Shown here: positions 45,930 to 57,740 of the stretch, piece after piece
Layout: every line of letters starts with the position of its first letter
How positions within the stretch are numbered: the stretch's first letter is position 1
Assembly: GCF_030272615.1 (NCBI RefSeq)
Contig: NC_081415.1
Location: 191,920,270-191,980,269, forward strand
DNA length: 60,000 bases
Source of the DNA: Cryptomeria japonica
Taxonomy: Eukaryota; Streptophyta; Pinopsida; Cupressales; Cupressaceae
Direction of reading: 5' to 3'
The notes under the pieces: generated by a model
Databases searched by the model: none
The model's input: only the letters and a program-made list of their open reading frames with translations
Told to the model about the DNA's origin: nothing
Translations under genes and position numbers: made by a program

Positions 45930-46415
45930 AAATGGAGAGCAAGGAGCATATTCGCAGGGAGCAAGCACGCAAAAATATCTGATTGTGGAGCAAAGAGCAA
46001 GGGCAAAAAAAATTAGATTGGGGAGCATAACAGTCTACCAAATGAGCAGTCAAGGCAGATCAAGAAGATTCACGAGCTCGAGAATTAAACAACTTAAAAG
46101 ACCATAGGCAGAAGCACTCGAAATCAAATGTGCTAACAGGAGCAAACAAATATTTGTTAAGGCATAATCAAGCGGCCACTAACCAGGTAGATAAAAAAAT
46201 AAAACATGTTCTATAATGGTTATTCAAACATGGCAAATGGGTTGACAAATGTATGCCAAGGAATATTAGGTTTGGTTCTGCAAATATAGAGGGTCGATAC
46301 AATCTAAGGAATCAAAAGATGTCACGCGTGGACAATCTCAATCCTCATCATGTGAGGCACCATGAACCAATGTTTTAATCTGTTAACCATATCCATCCTA
46401 ATCAAAAGGGATATA

Positions 46416-48165
46416 AAAATGTTGGATATGTTGAATTATAATGGATTTAAAAGGAATTAGTATGGGAATTTTTGGTGAAGAAGAAACACTAATGAAAATT
46501 TGTCAAACAATTGGCAATTGAATGGCTCACCAAATAGAGGGGAGCGAAGTAGGAATAAATCAAGCAAATCATGGTTGGTTTGGAGATCAAAAGGGCAAAA
46601 TAATCATTCGGGTAAAGATATACAAGGTATGCCCCCAAACCCTATTTTGTTATCAGAGAAGCAATCTATTTATATTCATAATTCACAAAGCACAAAATCT
46701 ATAGAAAGATTAAGAAAAGTAGGCATGATCCTTAAATGGGGTAAGGACTGACCCTCAATTAAAATAATTAAGGAATGGGGAAATGATAAATGGGGGGTAG
46801 ACACCAGGATTAGTGTGTTAGCCAATGGTTACTTCTTGATTGAATTCGTATCAAGTGAAGAAAAATGGGATTTCCTATCCAAAAGCCCTTATTTTTTGAA
46901 CTGAGTAAGAATACATACTTAAAATTGGTGCCCTAATTTCAATCCATAGAAGAATCAAGTAAGTGAAAAATCATATATGGATCCATCTATATAGCCTTCT
47001 TGCAGAATATTGGGTGATAAACACATTAGTAGAAATTTGCAGCAACTTGAGCACCTTGGTATCTATAGAAGGGAATAGGGAGGATTTCTATTTAGGAAAT
47101 TATGCCTGATTATGTGTTAGCGACAAAAAATAATCCTCCTTTCCCAAGGAAATTAACCTTCAAATGGAAGGCATGATATGGTCTCAAGTAGTGGATAGAG
47201 AGGACACACTTTCTCTATGCTCCAAGTGTAACTCCAAAAATCATGGGAGTTCAACATGTAGTCTCATAAACATAGATAGTATCCTCAATCAAAGCCTAGA
47301 ACATCAAAGGGCTAATTCTAAGATTGCAATGGGGGTCGAAGTCGGGTTCCTTGAGGATGGTAATTTAACTTTGCTCGATCAAAAATCAAAAGTATTCTCT
47401 GGTTATGAATCAAACCAAACTATAGGGAAGGAAAGTGAAGACGAAGATATGAAGGAAGGAAAAGATTGCTTACCTCCCATAGTAAATGAAGGATATGAAG
47501 CAAGGGAGACAAACCAATGCTCAAGAAAGGTTAGATTCATTTCTAAAAAGATAGAGACAATGAATCGAGTTGAGTTTAGGCAAACTATCTCAGAAATAGA
47601 AACAATATGCAAACAAATTAGTGATGAAAAGCATGACCCAACAGAATCTAGATAGCATCATTGCCATTTGAATCTTTGTTTGAAAAATCCACTAATCAAA
47701 ACAACAGCCCACAAGAAGTTGTAGTAGAAGCTATTAGGTTAGGGGGATAGACTCAACCTAGGGAATTAGGAAGATTGAAGAACCGCGGTTAGCTAGGATT
47801 CAAACTATTGGAAGCCCTGAATGTGGGGATCCCAATATAGAACTGGATGCGATAAATGAGCTCCTTGAGATATCCCAAATCCCTGAACTAGAAGATGAAG
47901 CCACAGAAAGAGAGAAGTTGGAGTTGATTCAAAAAATTATAGAGTTGGATGAGATAGATGGAAACCTGGATGACTTGAAGTTTATTGCAAGCAAGAAGAG
48001 AAAATTGACCCATATTCTGAAAAATTGGGAATGTATCAGATTCTTTAAACAAAATGAAACCAAATTGTGGCACTAGTTCTAGTAAGAAGGTAGGGAGAAA
48101 ATCTTGTCAGGAACTCATACTTAAGGTAGGGAAGGCAGAAGGCCAACATATAATTACCACTCTAA
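46416..48165 (+). pseudogene. LINE ORF1 with intact CCHC zinc knuckle
   Basis: Pieces in shifting frames resemble the DUF4283 segment of plant LINE ORF1 (ISVLANGYFLIEFVSSEEKW near 46810). The zinc knuckle CSKCNSKNHGSSTC at 47218-47259 has all four ligands in CX2CX4HX4C spacing. The longest open piece is 47164-47655 (163 codons), rich in Glu/Lys/Ser. Several stops lie upstream and downstream, so a full product cannot form. The known role in related elements is binding of the element RNA. Confidence 0.7.
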
Positions 48166-48202
48166 TGAATTTAGGGAAGGGAAGTCCCCTTCCCTAGGAG
48201 CC

Positions 48203-50615
48203 ATGATGCTCCTATCTTGGCATGTTAGGGGCTTAAATGCCCCTAATAAAAAGTGCTTGGTCAAACGCGGGCTAAGCGCGACTAGGGAAAAGGTCATTCT
48301 TATCCAAGAAACCAAACAAACAAAAGTTGAGGTGTCATCTGTATTTCATAGTTTTAGACATTGGAAGTTTGAAGTATTGCAGGTAAATGGGGCCTTAGGG
48401 GGGTTGGTTGTGGGTTAGAATTCAACATCTATAAATTTCGAGAGCTTAAGTGAAGACAGAAATCGGAGTGGAGGTAAACTAGCAAGTCTGACATCCAATT
48501 TGAGGTTTATTCTTATAAATGTTTATGGGCTAGTCTCTTATAGAAACAAAAGGGAGTTATGGGCAGAAATAGACAACTTCTTGGAAACTCATTCCACATA
48601 ACACATTATTCTAGGGGGAGACTTCAATGCTATCTTATGCATACAAGATAAAAGAGGAGGTATTGACAGGCCAAGACAAACACATAAGGAGTTTGTAGAT
48701 TAGGTCACCAAGAATAATCTGCTTGAGATTGAATTGAAAAATGGTGTCTATACTTTCAACAATAGGAGACTGGTTTTTAGTAATATTATAGAGAAATTGG
48801 ATCGATTCTTATTTGGTGGGGGCTTGTCTACCTTCCCTTTCACCTTAGAGGGATCAATCCTTCCTTATTCTGGGTCAAATCACTACCAGATCCAAGTTAA
48901 ATTTTTTAGAGAAGAGAAACCTCTTAGATCACCTTTCAAATTTAAAAATATGTGGTTCAAAGATGAAAATCTATTTCATTTGATAGAATCCTAGTGGAAA
49001 GAGGAGGTATTTGTAGGGTCCAAGCTCTTCTGTTTTGTTGCCAAACTCTTGAGCATATCAAAAAAAGGTTATTGGACTGGAACACGACCCACTTCAAGAA
49101 TATATTTGAAAGCAAATCTTAGATAGAAGAAGAAATGGCAAAGCTGAATGAGGAGGTTATTAAGAACAAAATGATTGTTGATAGCTTCCTAAGAGAAAAA
49201 GATCTTTTAAAAGACTATGAGGAAATCTTATTTGGGGAGGAAGTTTATTGGAGGTAGAAATCCAAGGAGACCTGGATCGAGGCAGGGGATAGGAATACAA
49301 AATACTTCCACAATGTAACTAAGAAAAAGGAGGGACCTCAACCACATTTGCGAAGTGGAGAACTCAGATAGCACATTCACTTCAAAGATTCTAAAGATAT
49401 TAGAAAGAAAATAGTGGCCTTTTATTTGGAATTGCTCAATAAGGACACGAGTTTTGATTTATCAATCCAAAAGAAACTCTTGGAATTCATACATAACGTA
49501 ATCAGTAAAGATCAAAATAAAATGCTAAATGCCATCTTTTCACCCTCAAAAGTGGAAGCTGCCCTTAGTCAGTTCCATCCAAATAAGGCCCCTTGGCCTA
49601 ATGGATTTCTAGCAAGATTCTTTCAAAAATATTGGAATATTGTTGGGAATGAATTATTAGAGGCTCTAGAAACAAATAGAAATTCAAGATGCCTTTTGAA
49701 GGAAGTAAAAAACACATTCCTGACCATTATCCCCAAAAAAGAGAAAGCAACTAGACTTGAAGATTATGTCCTATCTCTCTTTGTAGTTTAGTTTATAAGA
49801 TTATGACTAAGGTAATGGCTAACAGATTAAAAATAGTCCTCCCTTATATTATTCCAGATGAGCAAACATGGTTTGTTCTTGGCCAGTCTATAGTGGATAG
49901 AGTCATCATAGCTCAGGAGGCAATTCATTCACTTCAAAGCCAGAAGCAGCTCAGAATGCTGATCAAACTAGACATCAAAAAACTTATGATAAAGTTGATT
50001 GGAGATTCTTATACAAAATTTTAGAAGCCTTTGGATTTAATTTAAGCAATATATTAAATGGATTTTTCCATGTATTTCCTTGGGTATTAGTAAACAACTC
50101 TTCAGAAGGCTTCTTTGAAATATCTAGGGGATTAAGGTATGTAGATCCTTTGTCCCCCTTTCTCTTCATCATTATGGTCGAAGCTCTTGGTAGAGCCTTC
50201 AGTCATGTTGCTTCAATCAACCTAATTAAAGGAATCAATGTAACTAGCAATATTTTTATAACGCATCAACAATTTGCTAATGACACCATGTTATTTGAGA
50301 TTGCCAAGAAGAAGGAAGCCAAATAGTTTATCAAAATTCCTTTCTCAATATTCCCAAGCTTCTGGATAGGAAGATAATTAAAACAAATCAAAGGTATTTT
50401 TCTTATCAACTCACCCTAGGAAAGAAGAAAAAATTCTTAGACTAATTAACTTTAGAAAAGGGACACTTCCATGCACTTATCTAGGACTTCCCCTAAATAA
50501 GGGGATTAGAAATACAAAACTATGGGATCCCTTAAAACATAGGATGGATGAAAAACATGATCTCTTGGAAGGGCAAATGGTTGTCACAAATGGTTGCCTT
50601 AGGTAAGAAGAATGG
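48203..50615 (+). pseudogene. LINE ORF2: endonuclease and reverse transcriptase, 3' truncated
   Basis: It starts at MMLLSWHVRGLNAPNKK. The endonuclease signatures are LIQETKQTK and ILGGDFNAI; the SDH motif reads SNHYQI (Asp to Asn). RT blocks follow: NKAPWPNGFLARFFQ, TIIPKKE, MTKVMANRLKIVLP, LIKLDIKK, GLRYVDPLSPFLF and the active site QFANDTMLF, again Asn for the first Asp. Stops at 48418, 48662 and 48994, among others, and frame changes break it. It ends at the LTR insertion. No function is expected. Confidence 0.8.
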
Positions 50616-52128
50616 TGATACCGAAAATTGTCATATCTTCACTCCCCATATATCTCTGTAGACATATAAAAATGACCACTTTCCTAAGTGAATATTTAAT
50701 ATTCATTTTAACCTCATTCCTCTTTTTAATTAAATTTTATTTAATTAAATTATTCACATTCATCTATTTGATTAAATAAGTTATTCAATTTATTTAAATT
50801 AAATTCACCTAAGCCTTTCATAGCCTTTAAATTAAATAAATCATTTTATTTAATTAATTCCCCTTTCTCCCCTTTTAATTAAGTTTACATTTAATTAAAT
50901 TGTTCATTGCAAATAGATAAATCTAGTTTATTTATTTAAATCCCCCACTTATATTTATGCAAGTTGCATCTATTTTAGTTGAAATAAAGTAATTTATTTT
51001 AATTAAAGTTACCCTCCATCCACTTGCATTTTCCTACATATCCCACTTGCCTCTCTAAACCCCCTTCTAGATTCTTCTAATCCCTTCCAATTTAGCCTAA
51101 TCCATCTCCTAGATATTGTCACATCCCTAAATAAAGGGAAGTCACTTCTCAAACCCTCAAAGTCTTTGAAAACCATTAAAGGCTTTATGTCTTCAACAGG
51201 TTAACCTTGAAAGTCTTCCAAACCATTAATTGTCAACTCAACCCTCTTGCATGATTAGAGACTTTCTCTCTAACTCAACCCTCATCTAACCCAAGGATCT
51301 CATCAAGAATTCATTGCTTTGACCATGGTTATTCCTTTAACCCTTGCACAAGAGTTTATCATTTGGGTAAAAGCTTTATCCAATGGATAACCTTAACCTA
51401 ACCTTAACCCTTACCTCATAAGGTAACCATGAGGTCTTCTCAAGCATTTAATGCTTCTTACATCTCCTCTCAAGTAGTCTTATGTTGACAATTGTCACCA
51501 TTTCATTGGTGAGAATTGTGAACATGAATTGATAACTTTCAATCCTGGCCCTTGATAAGATTATCCAATCTTGACCCTCCATTGCCCTGTTTTTCCTATA
51601 AATAGAGTCTTCCTTCTATGATTTTCATATCCAAGTCTTTAGTATCAAACTTATAAACATTTTATTAAGCATCTAATCTAAATCATTTTAATCAAGCATT
51701 TAGCCTCTCTTTGAATGGAAATCATCTAAATAAGCATTTTTAGAAGCATTTCTAATTATCATAACATTATCATATTAGACTAGCATAGCATGTTAGGATA
51801 GTTGTTACTAACCATTTCATCTTATTATCATATCCATGCTAGTTTAAATCATGTTAGATTTAGTATCATGCATAACTAGGAATGCATTCATGCTAGATTG
51901 ATCCACATCCCTCGTTCTCATGGTTGTCATCCCTAAGTCACTTTGCTCAGTGATCTGAGAGCAAAGGCATTGGCTTGAGGGGTCTTGTGAATTAGAGAAC
52001 AATGGAACATCCCTTGGGAAGTTCAGTTATTCAATATAACTCCATAACTTGCACCAAGAGTCCCATTGGTGTGTGGACTAGTTTTGAAATCACATTTTCT
52101 GTTTCATCCCCCATTTTTTCCGTACACA
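50616..52128 (+). repeat. 5' LTR of the third element (1.5 kb)
   Basis: It starts TGATACCGAAAATTGTCAT, resembling the start of the LTR at 9869, and ends TTCCGTACACA, four bases before the primer-binding site. Between about 50725 and 50995 there are some six AT-rich palindromes like TTAATTAAATT. A promoter lies at 51567-51604. The rest is unremarkable non-coding sequence. Confidence 0.75.
51567..51604 (+). promoter_or_regulatory. LTR promoter: AATCTTGACCCTCCATT and TATAAATA box
   Basis: A good plant TATA box, TATAAATA at 51597-51604, is preceded by the motif shared with the LTR at 10256. Transcription would start about 30 bases further on. Confidence 0.65.
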
Positions 52129-52132
52129 TTTT

Positions 52133-52150
52133 TGGCGCCCACCCTGGGGC
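52133..52150 (+). other. Primer-binding site
   Basis: TGGCGCCCACCCTGGGGC directly follows the LTR. TGGCGCC is the usual start of tRNA 3'-end-complementary sites in Tat/Athila-type elements; I do not assign the tRNA with certainty. Confidence 0.7.
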
Positions 52151-52214
52151 TTAACCCCATAAATGATATTGTTTTTAATGCAAAACTAACATTGTAGGTA
52201 TGCAAAAAAGCCGA

Positions 52215-52472
52215 GTTAGCGCATTGGTGCCTTTTTTTAGCACATACGGGTTGTCTATCATTGCATCCTGCTTACTGTTTAGCGCGTCAGACCCAAAACT
52301 TAGCGCATCCCACAATCTGATTAGTGCATAACATTTCTTCTGATAACTGATAACCTCAGTGCATTGAAGCATCTGTTCAATGCATCCAAGCAACAACTTA
52401 GCGCATCGAGGTCATCTATTAGTGCATTAGTGATTTTCTGTAGCGCATAGGTTCTATAGATTAGCGCATAGA
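52215..52472 (+). repeat. TTAGCGCAT motif array, leader part 1
   Basis: About eleven copies of TTAGCGCAT with one or two changes (AGTGCAT, AGCACAT, AGCGCGT) at spacings of about 20-30 bases. Confidence 0.8.
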
Positions 52473-53970
52473 AAAAGCAGAGAGAAAAACACAGTTTGTA
52501 ACCGAGATAAAAAGTTAGGCTTGTATAAGCTCACATTAAAATCTGAATCTTTCGCTAACTGGTGTTTTGTTGCAGGTTATTAATCTCTGTTTTGCAAGAT
52601 TGGAGGATTTTGATTTTAAGACATTTGATTATTTTCTTGTTTCTAACTTTTTCTAAGTTAGTTATTAGAAGTATTTCATTTTCCTTGTTGGTAAAAAGAA
52701 TGAACTCATTTTCCTTTGGTGTTACTTAAAAGGAACAACAACAAAAATCATTTTCTTGCTTTCTTAGGGAGAAAAACACTTCATTTTGGGCTATTAAAAA
52801 AACAAAGACAAAAATTATTTTTGCAAAAGTTTTAAAATGAACCTCACCATCCTTTGGAGTTTAAAAGGATCCACTTTACTTTGCACAAGTAAAAGAACAT
52901 CACTTTCAAATTCTAGACAAAGCAAAAAGAGGGAAATATTTCCTTTTTCGAATTTATATTTTGTTGACCAAATCGCAAATTTGCTTTGTTGACCGGGTTT
53001 TGATTCAAGCATTTATTTTGGAAATACACATTTTTGCTATGAGGATTTAAAAAGAACACCATGCCTTTTGGAGCAACATCTTCAAGTAGAAGTTAGAAAA
53101 TCATTGCCTTTGAGGATTAAAAAGAACTTGATTGCTTTGTCTCAAAAGTGGAAGGTATATGCTCTCCCCTTAACTCGGTGACAAAAAAGCCAAACCACTC
53201 TTATGCTTTCTGTATTTCAAGCACTTAAATCCTTTAGCAGGTCTGCCCTCCCGAGTTCCTCTTAGAGTGCCATTTAAATGGTCGATGAGAGGGGAACAAC
53301 CTAAGTGGGAAACGACTTTATCACCAAGAGTTCCAACCCACTATAATCAAAAGTGGATGTTGACAAAAGTCCCTTCAATGGTTTTGCTCTGCGATTAGCC
53401 TTCCCCCAATATCTTTACGATACATAAAGCCTTTGTTTTAAAGGTTGGGAAGCCTCCCGAGGGGGTTTATCACTGAAGACCAAATATGAAGCTTGATTAT
53501 GAACTTTAGCAATAGAAACCTTGAGCCGAGTCAGTATCCAAACATTGACAATATCATAGTGCAAGGGTGGGGAAGAATTATCCCCCAATATCACTCACCA
53601 TATATCTCCCAAGATAACTACCCAATTGTGAAGCAATTCACTTTGGGTTAATTTCTGGCAAAAGACAAAAAAACAAGCACCCCCTAGGGGGTGACACGAC
53701 TGTTTGAGCTAACGGAGTATCGAGACTAGAGGGCTATGATATTGTTGATGACTCTTGAATAAAGAGTCTGTCTGATTTGTCTTCTTTGTATCCAAACCTG
53801 TGAAAACATTGGGGATTTGAACACATCCTCGCAGAACGTACACTATCTATTTAACATAGGCAAAATTGGTTGTCTCTTTCATGTTATGTTTTCAATTTAT
53901 ATTCTCAAAAAATCATCCATCAAAATCAAACAAGTGTTAAAATTTCCAAAAAGACCAAAAATAGAGCAAT
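52473..53970 (+). other. Leader between motif arrays
   Basis: About 1.5 kb of non-coding leader. It contains a perfect 16-nt palindrome, CACCCCCTAGGGGGTG, at 53678-53693. No supported ORF. Confidence 0.5.
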
Positions 53971-54345
53971 CAGGGCAGTTTAGCGCATAAGAGCAACTTC
54001 TTAGCGCATCTGAAGCATTATCTAGCGCGTACCAACCCAACCTTAGTGCTTTTATCCATCAAGCTAGAGAATAACACTTATCTTCCTGACAAACATTTCA
54101 CTAGCTTCTAGATACCATATTAGCGCTTTCAAGCATCAGTCTAGCATAAGGGGCAAACCTTAGCGTGTTGAGTCTAAACTTTAGCACGTGTTGAGGACAT
54201 AATCGTGCTTAATCATCCTGGTCAAAACAAATTTCAAAACTCTGAGTTAACGCGTAGCACAAGCATCTTAGCGCATAGGGGACTTTGAATAGCGCATATA
54301 GATCATACATTAGCGCATCCTGTCTCTGTCTTAGCGCATGGGTAA
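53971..54345 (+). repeat. TTAGCGCAT motif array, leader part 2
   Basis: About fourteen further copies, several exact (TTAGCGCAT near 53990, 54270, 54310 and 54331), others changed (AGCGCGT, AGTGCTT, AGCACGT). The spacing is again about 20-30 bases. Confidence 0.8.
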
Positions 54346-54742
54346 AACTTAGAAAAACAGAGAGTAAACCAAGCAGTTTTGAAAAATTTTATAGTCAGTC
54401 TTAAATACCCTTTTGGATCCTTAGTCAAACTCACCAATCAGAATTTGAACCAAAACATCAGAGAAAATATTCCAACGATCAAGCAAGCATTCTTAGAGTA
54501 AAATTGTCGAATCTAAAACTAGCTAGAGATAAGACTTTGTCCAATCAAAATCAGGTAGTACCATCACATTGATCAAAAGGTCCACCAACTAAACGAATTC
54601 TATCAACCAAACATACTTAGTTTAAACTTAAGTCATCAAATCGAGTTTCTATATCGGGAAACTCTTATCCATATCATTTGACGCACTTTATCGTGGAGGC
54701 GAATCTAAACCTCTACTCGATAAAGTAGGCTTAAGTTTTCAA

Positions 54743-55165
54743 ATGAAGTATCCTAATCCAAACAAATCAAAGGAAACCATTGATCACTCGTGTATGACCA
54801 CTCCTCATATTTTGAGAAGAAAAAGTTTTCATCACAAAACTGAGTTGAAGAAGCACCAACCTAGTTCTAAGACACTTGCAAAATGGAATAAGTTTCTCTA
54901 CATAAATCGTCAACTCTTCAAATCACATCACACCTTTCTCTGTCATATGCGGTTGTATCTTGAAGGCAAATCAAACAAATTTGATGAAGAACCATTAAAA
55001 AGTAGAGCCTTTTGCCAAAAATTAGCATTCGGTCAACGCTTGAATCGTGGAGGAAAGATCGACCCTGCTTTCTTCCCACAAGTCTACATCACTTATAATA
55101 TAACTCGATTTGAACCACCAACCCCTGAACAAGTAGAAGAGGAGTTTGTTCCTTTTGTCATGTAA
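54743..55165 (+). CDS. Extra ORF upstream of gag (140 aa), Ogre-type ORF1 candidate
   Basis: An intact frame begins MKYPNPNKSKETIDHS and ends VEEEFVPFVM. It is basic in the middle (KRKSFHHKTELKKH-type composition) and carries a conserved-looking segment, FCQKLAFGQRLNRGGKIDP. It lies between the leader array and gag, 12 bases before the gag start. An additional ORF of unknown function before gag is a known hallmark of Ogre/Tat elements. It is open although gag next to it is broken. I recognise no domain. Confidence 0.55.
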   Translation: MKYPNPNKSKETIDHSCMTTPHILRRKSFHHKTELKKHQPSSKTLAKWNKFLYINRQLFKSHHTFLCHMRLYLEGKSNKFDEEPLKSRAFCQKLAFGQRLNRGGKIDPAFFPQVYITYNITRFEPPTPEQVEEEFVPFVM

Positions 55166-55177
55166 AGATTCTACTAG

Positions 55178-57740
55178 ATGCTCGTTGTCACTCGCTCTCA
55201 ACGAAACAAGCAAAGCAAACCACAACCAGAGTCCAATATGGGTCAAAGATTATCAAACCCTTTCGATTATACTGATCTAGGAGAAACAAAGATCACTAAG
55301 GAGCTTCTTCAAGAATGTCAAGAAAACCCCTCATTCCAAAAACTTATGGAAAGACTCATAGAAGCTGACAAAGAAAAATACATGCTCATGCTAACAAGCA
55401 AAGGAGTTAGGCTTCCTGAAAACTTCGATACTGAAAATATTTAGGACAAGGTCTCAAAATTACGCCTATCAAGAATAACAGAGAGAAGAGGAAACACGTG
55501 ACCCCGAAAATATACCTGAACAACATAACATACCTGAACACACCCATGCCCGAACTAGGGATAATGAAAGAGAAGAATTTTTCCCTCGACAAACAAATAC
55601 ACCCATGGTTTCACTTGCACAACAAATTCAAATACTGCAAAGACAAATGCAGGACATGCAACAGGGGCCCATAGTGCGACACTCTTTAAATGAAATTTTT
55701 CCTTACCCCTTTGATAGGAGATTAAACATGATACCTTTTCCGTCGAATTCAGATATACCCAAATACTATAAATATGATGGTAAGAGTGATCCCCGCGATC
55801 ATGTTCGGGAATTTTGTACCATGAGCCTTGAATTTGCTCACGATGACTCTTAATGAGGCTGTTCCCAAGAAGTTTGGGAGGGAAAACAATGGAGTGGTTG
55901 TCTAAACTTGCACCTCCCATCAGATCCTTTGATGAGTTGGTAAATAAATTTATCACACAATACTCCTACAATATTCAATATGCGATCACCATGTTGGATG
56001 TATGTAATACCAAATAGAAAAACAATGAAATGTTCATGGTGTTTCTTCAACGTTGGAGATGTATGGTTTTGAGATATCCTCAAGATGTACTTGAAAAAGA
56101 AAAAATGGAGATTTTCATCGACAATCTAAATAGTGAGATGAGTTATCTACTCAAGCTCCAATGTATACCATATTTTTCCAAGTTGATCAAAAACGACATC
56201 CAAGTAGAGGAAGCATGCATCAAAAAAGGGACATTGAAGTTTTTCAAAGAAGGAACTAATTCATCCAACTCTCACTTTAACAACCAAAACAACAACAACA
56301 CTTTAGACAAATCCAGATTCTGGACTAGAAACAAAAACACTGTTAATGAGGGAGGAGTTGATGCTAATGATATGAAGTCCAAACAACCAGTGTTGGCTTT
56401 ATCAGGTAATCCGCAAGCTACCAAGAATCAAAAGGGTGCTAACCAAGGCACTAATACTTACCCACCAAATACCAATTAGGGACCTTCAAATACAAACACC
56501 AACAACAATACCCAAGGTAACAACACTAACCGAGGAACTAATCCAAATTGAAGGGGTAACACCAACAATTTCCCAAATAGACGCATCTACACACCGTTGG
56601 GGCAATCCTTAGAATCAGCATTCTGAGAACTCCTGGCAAACAAGATTATCACATTGCCAGCCATAAACAATTTAGAACCCCAGATCAAACCGCCTTGGTG
56701 GAATGACTCGCATTTATATGATTTTCATCAAGACAAAGGACATCACACAAATGATTGCATGAGGCTTAAAAACATTGTTCAAGACATGATCGATATAGGT
56801 GATTTAACGGTTGATGGTCTCAAAACAATGGTGACCATGACACATTTAAAAATCCTCTTCCAAATTACAACAAGGAAGGAGTTTCATCATCAAACGATAC
56901 ACAGGGAGCTCACATAAATCACCTGTATAACAACACCATCAATCACATATCAATAGAGGATAATCAGATAAATGTCATAAAGATCAAAGACAAACAAGAC
57001 CATACATCAATTAATGTGACAACTCGAGCTCAAAAATATGTCTTGAAAGGGCATACATCAACATCAACCACTATCCCCAAGACTCAATATGATTTGGTAA
57101 CTCCTGCTCAGATATCCATACTCGAGTTGCTCAAACTCTTGCCAAAACATAAGGACATATTGGAACAAGCACTAGTTGAAACAAATGTACCTCAAGATCT
57201 GGATATTGACAAATTTCAAGCCATGGTGGCTCACATGACAGGGCCTCATAATCTCACCTTTTCCGAACATGATAATATCTCTTTGAGTCATCCACATAAT
57301 ACTCCCCTTCATATTGAAGTCTTAGTCTACAAACATTGAGTTAAAAGAGTATTAATAGATGGAGGAGCTAGTCTCAATATCTGTACCTTAAAAATTATCT
57401 GTGCATTAGGCTTCTCTGAGCAGTCTATTGATCCACACAAAAAGATCACCATCAAGGCATATGATGTTGAAGAAAGATCATCCGAGGGAACAGTGATACT
57501 ACCTATTCAGGTAGGACCGATACAAAGGGACACTATGTGCCAAGTCTTAGACATAGACTTAACATACAATATTTAATTGGGTCATCCTTGGATACATGAA
57601 ATGCAAGCAATGTTGTCAACTTACCATCAGTGTGTCAAATTCCCATATAATGGGCAGGAGATTTCCATATCAGATGACAATAACCCCTTTCAACATTGCA
57701 ATGCTATGGGGCACCCCAAGATAGCTTGGTTCCACATAAC
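55178..57740 (+). pseudogene. gag-protease of the third element, broken
   Basis: It starts near MLVVTRSQRNKQ, comparable to MVETRLQKSRR in copies 1 and 2. Recognisable blocks are FPYPFDRR, KYDGKSDPRDHVREF (Gag domain), FLQRWRCMVLRYPQ, the zinc-motif relic YDFHQDKGHHTNDC (first Cys replaced by Tyr), VKRVLIDGGASLNICTL (protease) and HPWIHEMQAM. Stops occur at about 55442, the TAG in NTK-stop near 56014, 56477, 57337 (TGA in place of Arg) and 57574; frames also shift. No complete Gag or protease can be made. Confidence 0.8.

Larger units (their letters stand above)
45930..50615 (+). mobile_element. Decayed L1-type LINE, plus strand, 3' end replaced by LTR element
   Basis: It begins around 45930 with a GGAGCAA-rich 5' leader, followed by ORF1 and ORF2 remnants. 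The right part of ORF2 and the 3' UTR are missing because the LTR of the third retrotransposon starts at 50616 in the middle of RT-derived sequence. The precise left border is not visible. Confidence 0.75.
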
